Shown: positions 44,506 to 57,195, numbered from the stretch's first letter. The stretch: 64,000 nt of DNA from Pseudoips prasinana (GCA_951640165.1 OX621246.1:6473001-6537000); one strand, 5' to 3'. Notes: generated from the letters alone by a model not told the origin. A program made the numbers and translations.

Positions 44506-45219
44506 CTCTTTGATTAATTGTAAATACAAGTTCGAAGTGCATGTTATATGTAACATGCACTTATTGTATATATTAAAACTGCAAGCTATGATTACCAAAT
44601 GTAATCTGATAATCAGTTTACATGTAGATAATGGTTCAGAACTTGGGCTAGCCAGACTCAGCTTTCCAAGCCAACATTTTTGATTTCAGCGTGCCGTAAG
44701 TACAACGCTGAAATCTAAAACTTATTTATATGAAAATTTCTACATATCTCCCTAATGGCCACACATAGTTTGTAGAATATTTCCGGTTTACGTACGTAGG
44801 TATCATGTACTGGAATCGTTCTAACAGTTATTTCGTCATATAATACATTCACATTTTATGTATCTATAATTAGACATAACTATAATATTACATTACACCC
44901 ACAACAACTATAAGTGAAGAATCGTGTTCCACAACAATAAGTCTCGAATAAAAATGTTGTTGCATAAAATCTATAACTCAAAATGACATTAGAGAGGTGT
45001 CGCTTATTGCAGGTTATTGCTTCATGCATGCCTGTCATGAGCGTTGCACACGCGCTGACCCGGAATCGCTCTACTACAGGAACAACTGGTTCGAATAACA
45101 TCACCAATTTATTCTGAACTCAGATTCTTCCACACGTTCGTTAGAGCCGTGAATATTTCCAAAGGCCTTCATATTTGGTGAGTAAGGTTCTACAGTCTGC
45201 TCCGGTGTTCTATTTTAAT
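44506..45219. other. No recognisable feature
   Basis: Nothing supported. A small inverted pair 'gtgcatgttatatgtaacatgcac' centred near 44550 is a 24-bp palindrome. Confidence 0.35.
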
Positions 45220-45600
45220 ACCGTTCGTGTTTAAATTCGATTCTGCGTTCCATTTATGAACGAATACATTGGGAAATTGCAATTTTTTAAAAGTTTCGAT
45301 AGTTGCTCTATTTTTGTGACAGATGTTAAAATGGGTCATAGGTATACTCGTATAAATTCTATTCTTCTTTCTAAGAGTTTTTATGGAAGTTGCACTTACA
45401 TTGCAATTTTAAAGAAGTTTTAACGTTGTTTTATTTTTATGACTGATGTTTTATTAAAACTGTCCGTATTTAAATTCGATTCCACATTAAATAAATTCGC
45501 TGTAGTTGCATTAAAATTGTAAATTTAGAACTTGAACACAATATAATAAAAGTTCCAATTTGTATCTATTCTTATATTTTTCTGTGTGAAATTTTGAGTA
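45220..45600 (+). repeat. Degenerate tandem array, about 120-bp unit
   Basis: An A-block ('tttaaattcgattct') occurs near 45232, in diverged form near 45350, and near 45470. A B-block ('gcaattttttaaaag' ... 'tttttgtgacagatgtt') occurs near 45278 and 45402. Spacing is about 120 bp. Old and AT-rich. Confidence 0.55.
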
Positions 45601-47302
45601 AATAATGTTGTTATATATAAAAGTATATGTAAAAGTTCTTTCTGAATTTGGATGAAATCTTGATGAAAATTGTGTCTATATTTTGCTTTTCATAAGAATT
45701 GGTTAGTAAGAAGAAAATGTGTCTATTTGGATAATTATGCATATTTGCATTTCCGAATAGAGGCGTTGCATTGCAAATACCTTCTTTATCACAATGTAAT
45801 ATTGCGTGGAAATCAGAATTTCGTTTGTTTTTATTAATAAAGGAAATTGAAATGTACTCTCCAGTAGAATTCCATCGGCTCGACCGCAGCGGTGCAATTT
45901 AAAACTCCAGGAATTGGGTTTTGGCTTAGGCGACACAAAACGACATCTGTCTGTAGATAGATGTTATACACAAGCAGTGTATAACATAATTAATTAATTA
46001 ACATATTTAATTAATAATTTTATTTATGAATAAAAATATACAGTTTAGATAGTATAAAATAGTGGACGTGACTTTAGAAGGAATCGTTTTTGGCGCCAAC
46101 GCGGAAAAGGATACATCGTCGAGTATTTATTACACATAAATACTCGTCGATGTACGTATACGATGGAGTTTTAAAATAATTCATCGACAAGGTACACAAG
46201 TGTAGGAGAGTGGCATATTGCCGTGAATTGAGATTTTCCGTGTTGATTTCAAACTCGGAATATCGTCACCGAATTATATAAATTCCACAATCCATCGATC
46301 CCCCTTTATGGACGTTCTATGTGTTCCTTATAATTCTAATGTAGAATTTTTTCTACAAATTTATTGTTTTTTTTAAATTAATATTAATAAGAATATTTAA
46401 TATCTTGCAGTTTAAAAAAAGTAGGTAAAATCGCTAGCTAGTTTGAATTGATTGGCTCTTCGTGGAAGTCAAAAAGAAGTGCAGTAGAAGGCTAATTTGA
46501 TTTTTGTATCGCTTGTGCTGGGATTGGCCAACTCTTTACCTTTTTTAACAGAGGTAGAGCATAGTTATTTTTTCGCTTAATGAGAGCAGCTCGACTGATG
46601 ACGAACCTCCATATTACAGAATACGCTGCTATTTCATTATATGTTAATGTAACTGAGGTCGCCAGAGTACATCAGCCGAGTTAACATGGCGGCGAAGCCT
46701 GTCTCTCTCTCTATGTCGTTCGACCAATCCTCATGCTCGAAGTCATAGACTCGCGTGTTTTTCTGTGTTTTCGTTGATTAATCGCTGTAATACATGTATC
46801 TTGCTCGTTATACTAACTTCGCAAGAGCGGGGAAGAGTCAGCAAAGCGTTCGTAATACCATGAAAATTATGCTATAATGAACGCTTACCTAAATAGATGC
46901 AGCATGCATTCCTGATACATGTAATTAGACTACCAAAAAGTTAGAATTTAGCAAATTCAGGAAAATCGTGGTAATAGGGCCGTGTGCAATTCTTAGTAGC
47001 TCATTTTGATCGATGTTTGTTTTGTGTGCATCAACATTTATTATTTTTAATTCGCCTTTGTCTTACGACGGGATATGCTATAGATAGGATATGTGTTATA
47101 TTAAAATAAATACAATCCAAAAGATGCGCTCCGACTAATATAAAAATAGCTATGCTGCCGATGGGAATAAATCGAAGAAATGCATGAATATGTTGTTAAG
47201 CAAATGTGTGAGAGCGGTATCAAAGGGTAAGATCGAGAAGGTAAGCTTTTCTATATTTATAAATATTAGCAGGAAATAAAAAAAATATATAATGGTATAT
47301 TA
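45601..47302. other. No recognisable feature (1.7 kb)
   Basis: AT-rich. An inverted pair 'atcgtcgagtatttatt' / 'aatactcgtcgatgtac' lies at 46108-46157. The 'aacatggcggcgaag' start near 46685 opens only a 20-codon frame. Confidence 0.4.
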
Positions 47303-47615
47303 GGCGGCCAGTCTCACTGGAGACTAACTAACTGCGCAGGACATATTATAGTGCACAAGTGTGTGCACAAAGACAGGAGCGCTTACTATTCCATCACTAT
47401 CATGATCCGATGGGACGGTCAGGTACATGGCCCACCGCTTTTCGTGCTCTCCGAGGCTCGGGGGTATAATACCGCCAACTTCGAGACTTCGGGCTGATAC
47501 TGAGAATATTAACTTAACAGAAAAATCCCATAATCTCTTTTTGGCCCGACCCAGGATTTGAACCCAGGACCTCATTATCTGCGGTTGAACACGCTACCGC
47601 TAAAACAACGAGACA
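47303..47615 (-). mobile_element. SINE-B copy B6
   Basis: Nearly full length: tail 'ggcggccagtctcactgg', middle 'gtgctctccgaggctcggg', B box 'ggatttgaacccaggacc', head 'ctaccgctaaaacaacgag'. The terminal 'aggaggacat' is missing. Confidence 0.85.
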
Positions 47616-48319
47616 GTCAGCCAATATAACAAAATATGTTAGTGAAGCAGTCAGTTTCATGTGGACTGAATAGCAGTAAATTTAAAGACTTTGTATCCAA
47701 ACATATATAGCGATTCGTCTGATCCCGCGTCAACGACCTACGTTGCACTGCCATTCAAGACGGACTAGTATACCAAGAGCTCTAGCCCCTCTCTCTAACT
47801 AGTATTCCATAACTTCCTAAACGAAATTGAAAGGGATTTGAAAGGTCTTTCTTCGCTGGTCGTGGCGTAAACAGTGGCAGTAACTCGTGAAACGCGAAGT
47901 CATGGAAAATGCAAGAGATCTGATGAGTCAGAATACAGTGGCTCGTTTTTATTATGAGCTATATTATGTATCTATTATGTGTGTTACGTATGGCTTATGA
48001 TGTAAGAATGTTTTGGATTATGTTCAGGAAGTTTTCTTATGTAGCGTGTTGTCGATGGCGAGTTTTCGTGCTTTAACATTTTTTTGCGAAATCTTTTAAA
48101 ATGTTATGTGATGTCGATAACGTACAAGTTGTTGAACTGCCTTGCATGTCGTGCATTAATAAATATCGTGCAGTTTTGTAAGGTATAGTAATTACGGAAA
48201 TAATTAGATGTTGAGATGTTGGCTATTGGAAAGTGTTGTCGCTATGACTCTGAATTGGTAAATGTCATGTATTACGTGTCGTGACAGAATAGTGAATATC
48301 ATCACCCCAATTCATTTCG
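47616..48319. other. No recognisable feature
   Basis: Nothing supported. Confidence 0.35.
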
Positions 48320-48515
48320 TGGGGGCCATAGAAATTGTCCCGAGGGAATATCTACCAGACAACGCCAACAGCGCTTTTCTGTGAACTATAACCATCAAAC
48401 TGCGATCGCCAACCCGTCTGCCAAGCGTGCAATGGCATATCCCCCCATTCTTTGGTGAGGTTTTGCCCAGCAGTGGACGTAATTTGGCTGACGTGACGAT
48501 GACATGAATCTGTTG
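48320..48515 (-). repeat. Repeat M, copy M3
   Basis: It has the complements of 'ggttggcgatcgcagt', 'cacgcttggcagac' and 'gtccactgctggg', as in M1, M2 and M4. Confidence 0.7.
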
Positions 48516-48984
48516 TATATAAACAGTCATGAAACGTGTACAGGATTTAGTACCAATATTTCAAAATAAATTTAAATCTGAATATGGGAATACATGTACC
48601 TACAAAGCACGTTCGGTGTTGTTTTAGAATACCATCTATCACCGATGTTTTGCTGCGAGGGGAAAGGGCGAAAAACTTTTCAATGACGTGGCATCGACTG
48701 TAACTTTTAATTCACGAGTTTCCAGATCATTAAGGCCATGTCAAAATGTATCCACTGTCGAGCAACTGCAATTCTGATAAAATCATTTATGATTTTCGTA
48801 ACTACTCTTAAAATAGCCTTCTGCCAGAATCTTGATCAAAAGAAATTTCAAATAGGTTTGCAAAGATGGACACGATGGTTAATACCCACTTGAAATAAAT
48901 CTTTAAGCCTTTTATCATACGAATAGGGAAAGAACCTCTCATTCTTCATGGCCAGGAAATGTGATATATTTGTAAGATTATACA
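48516..48984. other. No recognisable feature
   Basis: Nothing supported. Confidence 0.35.
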
Positions 48985-49490
48985 TACTTACATGGACTCA
49001 CGCCGGTTTCCCAAAGGGGTAGGCAGAGATAACGGATTTCCCTTTGTCACGATCGTTACACACTCTTTTGCAGTATTTACTCTCATTATATTCTTAATAA
49101 GTGCTCGCCGGATTAGGTGACTTCTGACCTGGCCTTTCTTTAGAAAATGGTCCTGGTCTTCCCCTTCTGGTTGTATCATTCACAGGCCAGGTCTTCTTTT
49201 GTCAATCTTCTTTTATGCATCCTTTCTAAATGCCCAAATCATCTCTGAATACCATTTTCAATCTTTGTGACTACATTATCTTTCACACCAATAGCTCTCT
49301 TATGTCCGCGTCAGCTTTTCGAATTCTGTCCCTCAAAGTCACACCGCAAATGCTACTCAAAGCTGCATTTATATACTGCATTTAATCCACTTTCATTATT
49401 TTTCAACCATACCCAACTTTTACATCCATACATTAAAGTTATCACTAGCACTAACACTCATGTAACCAGTTAATATGATGGTTAAACCCG
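48985..49490 (-). pseudogene. LINE-Q, longest remnant in the window
   Basis: On the minus strand the distal frame gives GQVRSHLIRRALIKNIMRVN, then AKECVTIVTKG and TPLGNRRESM. Upstream pieces in broken frames ('MDVKVGYG' type and 'HKDWKWYSEM'-like) suggest more of an RTE-like RT C-terminal half. Several stops and frameshifts are present. Confidence 0.6.
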
Positions 49491-50279
49491 GTGAAACATA
49501 AGAATTAAATTATATTATAGTTTTTATTGTTTACATAAAATGACAAAAAATGGACGCGTTATTTTCTCAAAATTACGTAAGGCAACATAAAAATTCTTAA
49601 AGGCTTAGTAAAAAGTGGCCAGGTGATAGGGTTGGCTCTTTTTTTTTTGTTGAGATCAAATAAAGTAGGCATAATTTCACTTTAAACCAGAACCAAATAA
49701 TCACGTTGTTAAATAATATTCCCAAGTTTACTGTTATGTAGTCCTGGCATTGCTATTAACTTCCATGTAGTTTTTTTTATTATTAAGTACTTTAATTACT
49801 ATTAGTAACTTGTATTTCATTGCCACAAAGTACATTTTCGTTATCACTCTATTTTGTGTAACTCGGCGTTTGGCTAAACTATAGTAAGAACAATACTTTA
49901 AAGTAGGCGTGGCAACCCTAGGAGTTGGCTTTATGTATTTCTATTTGTATTCACTAAGTCAACTTAGTAGTTAGTCTATTTTGAGAATTCTCTCCATTTA
50001 TTCTATACAGCATTATGTGGGAGTAATATCAGAAGTGGGATGACATTACTGTAAAGGTTATTCTAGCTACACTTTGTACAATTCTAGTTGTAATAATTGA
50101 GGTTACGTTAAGTAAAGTTGGTAAAATACTCTTTATTTGCACAATATAGAGTATTTTTTAAAGAGTTTTTAGTTTATAATTATAAGTTGGGTACATTTAT
50201 TAGGTACAAATGAAGTTGCATTAGCTATATTTTTTTATATGGCTACTCCAATTTCTTCCATACAATCTTTATTTTCAAT
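49491..50279. other. No recognisable feature
   Basis: AT-rich; nothing supported upstream of the LINE. Confidence 0.35.
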
Positions 50280-51343
50280 ACTCTTAGAATCATTTACGGA
50301 GCTACTTATCTTGGGTGTACATGCTACGGCTCGCCTGTGTGGGCTGATAGGGCTACCATCGGAGCTGCTCGCCGTAAATTACTACAAAGCCAAAGGTTGG
50401 CGTTGATATTTTTGTGTAAAGCCTATAGAACAGTAAGCACAGAGGCCCTACCTGTACTAGCGGGTGTACTTCCGGTTGATCTTGAGGTTCAAAGACGAGC
50501 AGCGATGTATTATTCTACGCGAGAAAATTTAAATAATGATTTCTTATCATTACGCGACCGTGCTAAAATATCCAGGCTATTTATGCCAATTGCTAACTTA
50601 AATGACGAACTGCTAAATGAATGCCAATGTAGATGGAATACCTCAACCAAGGGTCGCCATCTGCACCAGTTCTTTCCGGACATACGCGAACGGTTAAATA
50701 AAACTTGGCTAATCATAGACCATTGTGTTGCACAATTTCTTACCGGACACGGCAATTTTAAAAGTAAATTGTTTCGTTTCAAATTAGTATCTTCACCAAT
50801 CTGTCTGTGCTCAACTTCCTGTAACGAATATGAACAAACCGCTCACCACATACTTTGGGAATGTGATCTCTGGCAAAATCAGCGTGATATTATGTTAAAT
50901 AGCTTGCAACCAATATCTGGAGTAGTTTATTATACGGATCTTGTAGCAACAAGGAACAACTTCCGTGCGTTTAAGCGCTTTTGCCATACCTACTATTGGA
51001 ATCAAATATAACAGCTCACTTAGGACCCTTAAATTAATCCTTGGTGCTCTTGCAGCTGGCTTCTCTAGTTGCAATTCTCTCGTTTAATGAGGCTATAGCC
51101 TCTTTATATCATTATGTCTCCCGCTTTGCTCTGGAGGGAAGTGGAACTATTCATTTCTAACTCCTCCTTTTTTTTCTTTCTGATTAAATTCGTTGCGGGA
51201 TCCAAGACAGTTAAAGCCATTCCCCGGGACATGCCTGAGCCTCACCGCTCAGTGTCATTTCATTGTGTGCCACTGTTGATCCTGGCTTACAGGAGTTGCA
51301 GTGGTGGGTAAGAGGGAGGGACTAGTCCCTATTAAAAAAAATT
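50280..51343 (+). mobile_element. R1-clade non-LTR retrotransposon, 5'-truncated
   Basis: The C-terminal ORF portion is followed by a roughly 320-bp 3' UTR ('ttgcgggatccaagacag', 'cccgggacatgcctgagc', 'agagggagggactagtccc') and a short A tail near 51331-51340. The same 3' UTR occurs inverted at 59.30-59.46 kb. Truncation removes the endonuclease and RT core. Confidence 0.85.
50283..51011 (+). CDS. C-terminal fragment of R1-clade LINE ORF2
   Basis: The frame is open from about 50283 with no true start. It reads YGSPVWADR, QRLALIFLCKAYRTVSTEAL and VLAGVLPVDLEVQRRA. This is the thumb/linker region typical of R1-clade proteins (aYRTvs..AL.vlaGvlPldl). The terminal zinc knuckle is C-X3-C-X8-H-X4-C (numbering from 50337: Cys158, Cys162, His171, Cys176). 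It stops at 51009-51011 without internal stops. It cannot act alone. Confidence 0.85.
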   Translation, partial: LRIIYGATYLGCTCYGSPVWADRATIGAARRKLLQSQRLALIFLCKAYRTVSTEALPVLAGVLPVDLEVQRRAAMYYSTRENLNNDFLSLRDRAKISRLFMPIANLNDELLNECQCRWNTSTKGRHLHQFFPDIRERLNKTWLIIDHCVAQFLTGHGNFKSKLFRFKLVSSPICLCSTSCNEYEQTAHHILWECDLWQNQRDIMLNSLQPISGVVYYTDLVATRNNFRAFKRFCHTYYWNQI

Positions 51344-52224
51344 CATTTATCATCATACATCTTAAAAAATTCAACGGGGTCAATTCCTTATTAGCGAAAT
51401 GATTTTTTCTTGTCTTTGAATGCAATTATTTCCTCAAGATCGGGTTACATGAAGAACTGTTGAAAGACCATATTGATTTTCTTTAGAAATAGTCTTAAGG
51501 TCTTAGCTCATCTATATAAATTAAAATCAATTGCCGCATGTGTGACGTTGTCATTTGACAACGACGCAACCGTTTTGTATGGGACAAAAGTCGAGAAGCT
51601 GGGACGGGTCACTACTTATGTATAAATAAATCTAATTTCGAAACCTATCGTAACTTAAAACATGGAACGGAATTAACCAATTAGATTATATACTGAACTC
51701 TTAACCAGACTGTATACTTTATGAACCCACATTAATTGAAACCTTATTTCTTTGAAATACGGTCCAAAACCAATTAAATCAAATGAAAACCAGACCTGAA
51801 GAGAGGACGGAGGTGTTAAGCTTAATTGCTAAATGTGAACTATAGATGTGAAAAACCATAAACCAAAGAATATACACTATTAATTGTAATTAGTGCTTAC
51901 TATACTAAAGCATTCGCCCGTTATTTATTTCATTAACCAATTCAATTCTTACATCACCACGTATTAGGTAAATATCTAACTATAGTTAGAGACCTTACGG
52001 GTAAAAAAGATTTCTCAGTCAATATGGCCGTCTATTACGTAAAAACTTTCTAATGACCATTGTAAAAATAAAGCGATCTACTATTATTTGAAATAAAAAG
52101 ACTCTGCGGTAGTTATGGGCGCTAAAACTGCCTACCATGATTGTATGGGAAACGATGTTGAAACGCAATTGTTAATAACGGTTATTGAACTATACAATTT
52201 ATAAAAGTAATTCTAGTCTTATTT
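51344..52224. other. No recognisable feature
   Basis: AT-rich; nothing supported. Confidence 0.35.
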
Positions 52225-52330
52225 TATAGCATTATTCATAATGCGATGAGTAGATGTAATCTCAAAAATGGGAAAACATAAATTTCATCGTCCGGCGGGT
52301 TTCGAACCGACACCTTTTACCGATCTGGGG
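52225..52330. repeat. Repeat P with tRNA-like end
   Basis: 'atagcattattcataatgcg' resembles 23.94 kb. 'cgtccggcgggtttcgaacc' on the plus strand is the complement of a B-box motif, hinting at a SINE head on the minus strand. Confidence 0.4.
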
Positions 52331-53019
52331 TGGGCCATGTTTAAAAATAACCAAAGCCGACGGAAGGGTGTCAGCAAGGGAACCCTAGATTTGATCTAAA
52401 TTTATGATTTTGCGAGCAGTGCAATATCGACCATTTTTGAGATCCTTGTATCGAGCCTTTGTCCTGCTGGACGTCTTTCGGCTGATATGATAACAATCCA
52501 CGTTATCCATGCATGGCTTTCTCGATGTCTTGCGAGAATTAATATTCTGGACGTCGTAATTTCTAGTATTCTTTAAAATATATATAAATAAACGTAGATC
52601 ACGACATAAATATTCACGATAGGATGTATTTAGATTTAAAATTTTCATGAAAGTAAGCTCGGTTTCCAAACATTCGTAATACCATAACAATTCTAGATGA
52701 AACCGCTCTTACTTTGATTTGGGGATAGAATATAGGAAAGAGAAGTCTGGACATACCAAGGATAACTTACATGGATGACTTTAAAGAGAAAGTGCCAGTA
52801 GGACCAAGTAAAATGGATAGAAAGAAAGAAAAAAAGGTTTATTCCCAATCACCACAGATAATAAAAGTCCTATACTTATTTTACATAGGTATTCATTTGG
52901 AACCATACAACATTATCCATACAAGCGAAGAAAAGGCATAGGTGTATGTTGTAATATTTGTAGCATTTGCAGAGGCCGACCTCTGTAAATAATGGCTATA
53001 ACGCTGATCTTATTTTATT
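52331..53019. other. No recognisable feature
   Basis: Nothing supported; a purine-rich run 'agaaagaaagaaaaaaagg' near 52822 may be a decayed retroelement tail. Confidence 0.3.
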
Positions 53020-53100
53020 TTTATTTATTATTTCGAAAACCAACAGCTGTACAAAATAATATATTACTGCTATAATAGGAAACATAAAGCCAATTACAGG
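53020..53100. repeat. Repeat G, uninterrupted copy
   Basis: 'ttatttattatttcgaaaac', 'caacagctgtacaaaat' and 'ggaaacataaagccaattac' run continuously. It is the empty counterpart of the SINE-C3 insertion at 21.34 kb. Confidence 0.6.
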
Positions 53101-55670
53101 TTCATAGATAAATGTTCTTGATAGATCGATAATTAACATTTAACACTGATTATCTACACTCGCGAGCAATAAAATCGACTCTACCTTTGAATTCGCATCT
53201 TAAAGAATATGTTGAAAACGCAGGTACATCGATGTCGATCGGTCTCTTTAACCTTGTCAGCTTCTTTATTAGGTTATTACATACATATATCGAATGGTAG
53301 TAAGGGTGGTTTTCTTAGAGCAACTGATTTGACGCGGCGTAAACACTATATGGTTTTAAATACTTAATAAAATGGAAAAGATGAATTTTAGATAAGAGTG
53401 CGTAGGAAAATCCAAAAATATCGCGCCAGTAAAGTGCCGCGTAAAGGATAGGAAAACGGAAAAGTGAGGAAAGATAGTGTCCCATAGGTATCGTATACTG
53501 CTATTGGTCGTATAAGCCATCGTCGCGCTCTACTTAAACGTGAAGCTTGGGATTATGTAGATACATACATATTTTGTAGAGTTCCGTTTCGAAATGATAA
53601 AAAGGAACTTATTCAAAATGAAGATATATGAAGTTTTACCTATATTCTTAAGAAGAAAAGCCTCAGTCGGTGATCAAAATTGCATATTATATGTATATAT
53701 GTGTGTGTTAACTTAGAAAACGTGGTGCGAATAGGCCCCAAGATAGCAATAAGAACTGTCATAAACATTAAACTGAAAACTAAAATAACACTCAAAGTTG
53801 CCATTATAAGTTTTCGTAGCAACCGCTGATCGGTTGCTAATATATTTAATGTCATGTTGGCTCAAAACTTGCGGAAAATAAATCAGTTTGTCTGTTATCA
53901 GAGCCTTAACGCAGCACATTATACATTACATTTTATTTTCTCTTTAACCTCCTTCGTTCCGAATTGACGATTCAGAATCGCCAATTCGGAATACCGACGT
54001 CCCGATTCGAAATATTTTATTTAACTTGTAAACAATCAAATAGCTGGATATATAGTTACAATTAAATATAAATATTTAAATTAGTAATAAATTTCTGTTT
54101 ATACATAGATCATCAACATAAATACACCAAAGAATCCAGACATAAATATAAGCCAAGAATGTAGGGATTCTTAGCAATTCATTCTGACCTTATGTCTCCT
54201 CCGATCCTCAATCGGACCAGTGGTCATACGATATTACATTATGTCCCTAAAAACTGACCCTCTGAAACATCCCCATTTCAGTAACCACCGGTTGGAATAC
54301 CAAAAGGGCCCGATGAAATAGCGTAAACCTCCTAAGCTAACTGTTAACGTCATGATAAAAAAAAGAAAAAATAACCTGACTAGACTCTCCCCAGAACTGG
54401 TAATAATATAGGTCACGCTTAAAACAACTACAATATACTTCGACCTATTTTGCTCATATTTCGGATATCCCTAATATTCAATTCCCCCGATCTATTTCTG
54501 TTAGTCCCTGAGCGGTAAATCTATAGCGGCTCATATTATCATACCTCGTATATTGAGTTACTTACGTATATAATTTTGTTACAAAGAATATTTTTGGTGT
54601 TCAAAGCTAAATTGGGTAGACGGGGTCAGCTAATAGGATTAGATAGAAAAGGCGGAAGGAAAATATGTAAGAAAATTTGTTTTGTATGCGTAGTTAATTG
54701 GATCGACGATTTAGTCAGAAACCGCCAAGAAGTAGAGTTAGAACTGTGGATTATAATATAGGTATAAAATAGTGTTCGAGTAGGTCTACTCCCTGAGTTC
54801 ATTGGTTGCGCATTGGTTTAAACCGCAGATATTGCCTGGATTCAAATACCAGGTCGCAAGTTATTGGGTTTTTTTCTGATAAATAAAACAAGTTGGCGGT
54901 TAACAACGTGTGGTCGCGAACGAAAGAATAAGATGATTGACCTGAGATCCTGTAACTTTTATGTATAATGGTGTACAATAAAGTGTATTTATCTTATCTT
55001 ATCTTATTGACATCTTATTCTTTCGTTATATTCTATTTGATTAAAATATTTAAATATTAACGCACGCCCTCAAACACCCCAATAAGAATATTATGTTGTA
55101 ATCATAATACATACACTGAATTTTTAATTTAATATGTATATGCATTGTTATTTACTAAATTAGTTTCTTGGAATAAAGTTTATTTTTCTTTATTTTGTAT
55201 TGAATGATGGAATTTGTATGAATAGAAATTAAACTGCGATTTTAAGTCTTATTACTTTGACTTACGGTCCATTTCAATTTGTTTTGACTGTACAGGGTTA
55301 ATATGACAATAATTTCTGTAGTTTTCATTATTTTGGAATAAAAAATTTCCTAAATTAAAATTGATATAAATCGATTCAGTAAACGATTCTGAACAAACTA
55401 TTTTCAGGATGTGCGTTAATTAAGTTACATGTTGTATATTTAGCTATGGTATTGTATGGTTAAGTTATATAATATCTATTATATCTTAGTACTTCTGTTT
55501 GTTTCATATTTTTCAGAAGTAAAGCTTCTACGTTTCTTTAAAACGCTGTTGTGGTTTTAAAATTCGAATAACGAAAAAGCGACAACAAAATGAGACAAAC
55601 ATATTCATAAATAGGATTTAACCTGCATGAGAATGAGATAGATTATAGTCTACTACTTGTCTGCGCCTAC
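53101..55670. other. No recognisable feature (2.6 kb)
   Basis: AT-rich. A decayed tRNA-like stretch ('ggattcaaataccaggtcg') near 54838 could be a SINE-B head. 'atcttatcttatcttatt' near 54990 is a microsatellite. No supported gene. Confidence 0.4.
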
Positions 55671-55809
55671 GTACAGACACCAGCACATCAACTACCCCAA
55701 TCTGTCAAATTTCCCAATTGAAAGTGAACCTTATACTTATGTGATAAAGTAGAAAATCTATAAAATAAATTTGACAGATTGGGATAGCTGGATGTGCTGG
55801 CGTGTGTAC
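55671..55809. mobile_element. MITE-4
   Basis: The left end 'gtacagacaccagcacatc' with 'accccaatctgtcaaattt' pairs with the right end 'aaatttgacagattggg' and 'gatgtgctggcgtgtgtac'. A left-end copy starts at 63918. Non-coding. Confidence 0.8.
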
Positions 55810-55826
55810 AAAGAAGCCTCCGGGAA

Positions 55827-56165
55827 ATAATAATAATATCCTGGGACATTATTCACACACGGTCATCTGATCCCAAACTAAGCAGAGCTTGTACCATGGA
55901 AACCAGATAACTGATATACTGGATATACTATTTTTCTTTTGTAAATACATACTTATATAGATAACTAGCTGTGCCCCGCGGTGCTACCCGCGTTAAATTT
56001 TTTAAATTTTCTTTGCTATAAACCTCACGGAGCCCGAGACCTTTCCAACGTTGGTTCGTGCCGTTGCAACGTTGAACGTGCGTTCTGGAGTTATAGCGTC
56101 AGGAAGGAAAACCCGACTTATTTTTATATAGTAGATTTACACCCAGACACATAAATGTGTCATGT
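55827..56165 (-). mobile_element. SINE-C copy C5, split by repeat D5
   Basis: The 3' half (55827-55964) ends 'acttatatagataa'. SINE sequence resumes after the insert at about 56129 with 'ttacacccagacacataaat'. The tRNA head is lost. Confidence 0.75.
55965..56128 (+). repeat. Repeat D5, inside SINE-C5
   Basis: It begins 'ctagctgtgccccgcggtg' and ends 'tttatatagtagat', with a GC-rich middle ('cgttggttcgtgccgttgc') unlike D1-D4. A distinct, short subfamily at the same SINE-C position as D4. Confidence 0.78.
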
Positions 56166-56465
56166 CATAAACAACGAGGTGAATCATGGAAACTAAGGTA
56201 GAAAAGGAACCTCATTTATTGTTCCACTTCCATAATCATATTAAAAATAAAAAATGGCTCACGAGAGTCGGAAAAGCGTTCCGGGCTTTCGTACCTTCCT
56301 CGACAGTGAACCTGCAAAGTTATTTAATAACTCATATTACACAATATAGCTATATATTCTACCTAACGAACATCCTTTAACAATTTCAATTATGAATAAA
56401 ACCCGTCCATATAAGGGCAAATAAAACCTTTCCCCATATATACCTATATTAGATAGCCCCTTGAA
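56166..56465. other. No recognisable feature
   Basis: A 64-codon + frame here has no recognised similarity. Confidence 0.3.
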
Positions 56466-56643
56466 TTACTGTACTAATATTATAAGGCGAAAGTTTGTAA
56501 GTATAAATGTTTGTTACTCTTTCACGCAAAAACTACGGGATGGATTTTGATGAAACTTTGTAGTAATATAGCTTATATATCCGTATAACACAGAGGCTAC
56601 AATTTATCCAGTTTAACGCGAGTGAAACCGCGGGGCACAGCTA
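56466..56643 (-). repeat. D-related repeat, minus copy
   Basis: From 'ctaatattataaggcgaaag' through 'actttgtagtaatatagctt' to 'gaaaccgcggggcacagctag'. Complete short member of the 'ataatattag' subfamily. Confidence 0.8.
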
Positions 56644-56744
56644 GTTAGCAATACCTTTGAATTACCATTTGATTCGATGTTTACTTCATTTAATTCTACG
56701 AAGTTAGGTTGGGTAAGCAGTACAATACCTATTGACAACTATCA

Positions 56745-56950
56745 TTATCATCCTTACAGCTGAAATAAGTCCACTGCTGGACAAGCCACCCCCAAGAACT
56801 ATCTTGGGGTGATATGCCATTATCGCCACGCTTGGCAGACAGGTAGACGACCGCAAAAATACTGTCATAGTACTCAGAAGGAAGCTGCTGCCCGTCCTCT
56901 GGTATACCCTTGGGTCGACTTCTACGGCCCCTACGGGATGAGATGCCACA
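56745..56950 (+). repeat. Repeat M, copy M4
   Basis: 'gtccactgctggacaagcc', 'cgccacgcttggcagacag' and 'gtagacgaccgcaaaaatac' follow the M order. Confidence 0.7.
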
Positions 56951-57195
56951 CAGCAAGTACAGACAGCTATACTAAATTCTAAATAAATTGGAGACACACC
57001 GTTACGGATACCTTTTTCATCTTTTTTGACCGATATCTTTAAAATAAGGAGAGACTACTCTTAAGAACTTAGAGATTGTATAGGTTCAACGGTCTTTATT
57101 GCACCTTCATTGCGCTAAGTGTATGGAGCATCGAGTGGATTGTTAAAATTCGAGTCCGAACACCACGGTGCGATGGTAGAGCGGATGGGTGGGTC
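56951..57195. other. No recognisable feature
   Basis: Nothing supported. Confidence 0.3.

Noticed and set aside
46680..46750. 'aacatggcggcgaag' as a translation start
   Set aside because: The frame closes after 20 codons and no donor site fits; similar 'atggcggcg' text occurs in other non-coding sequence at 30.6 kb.
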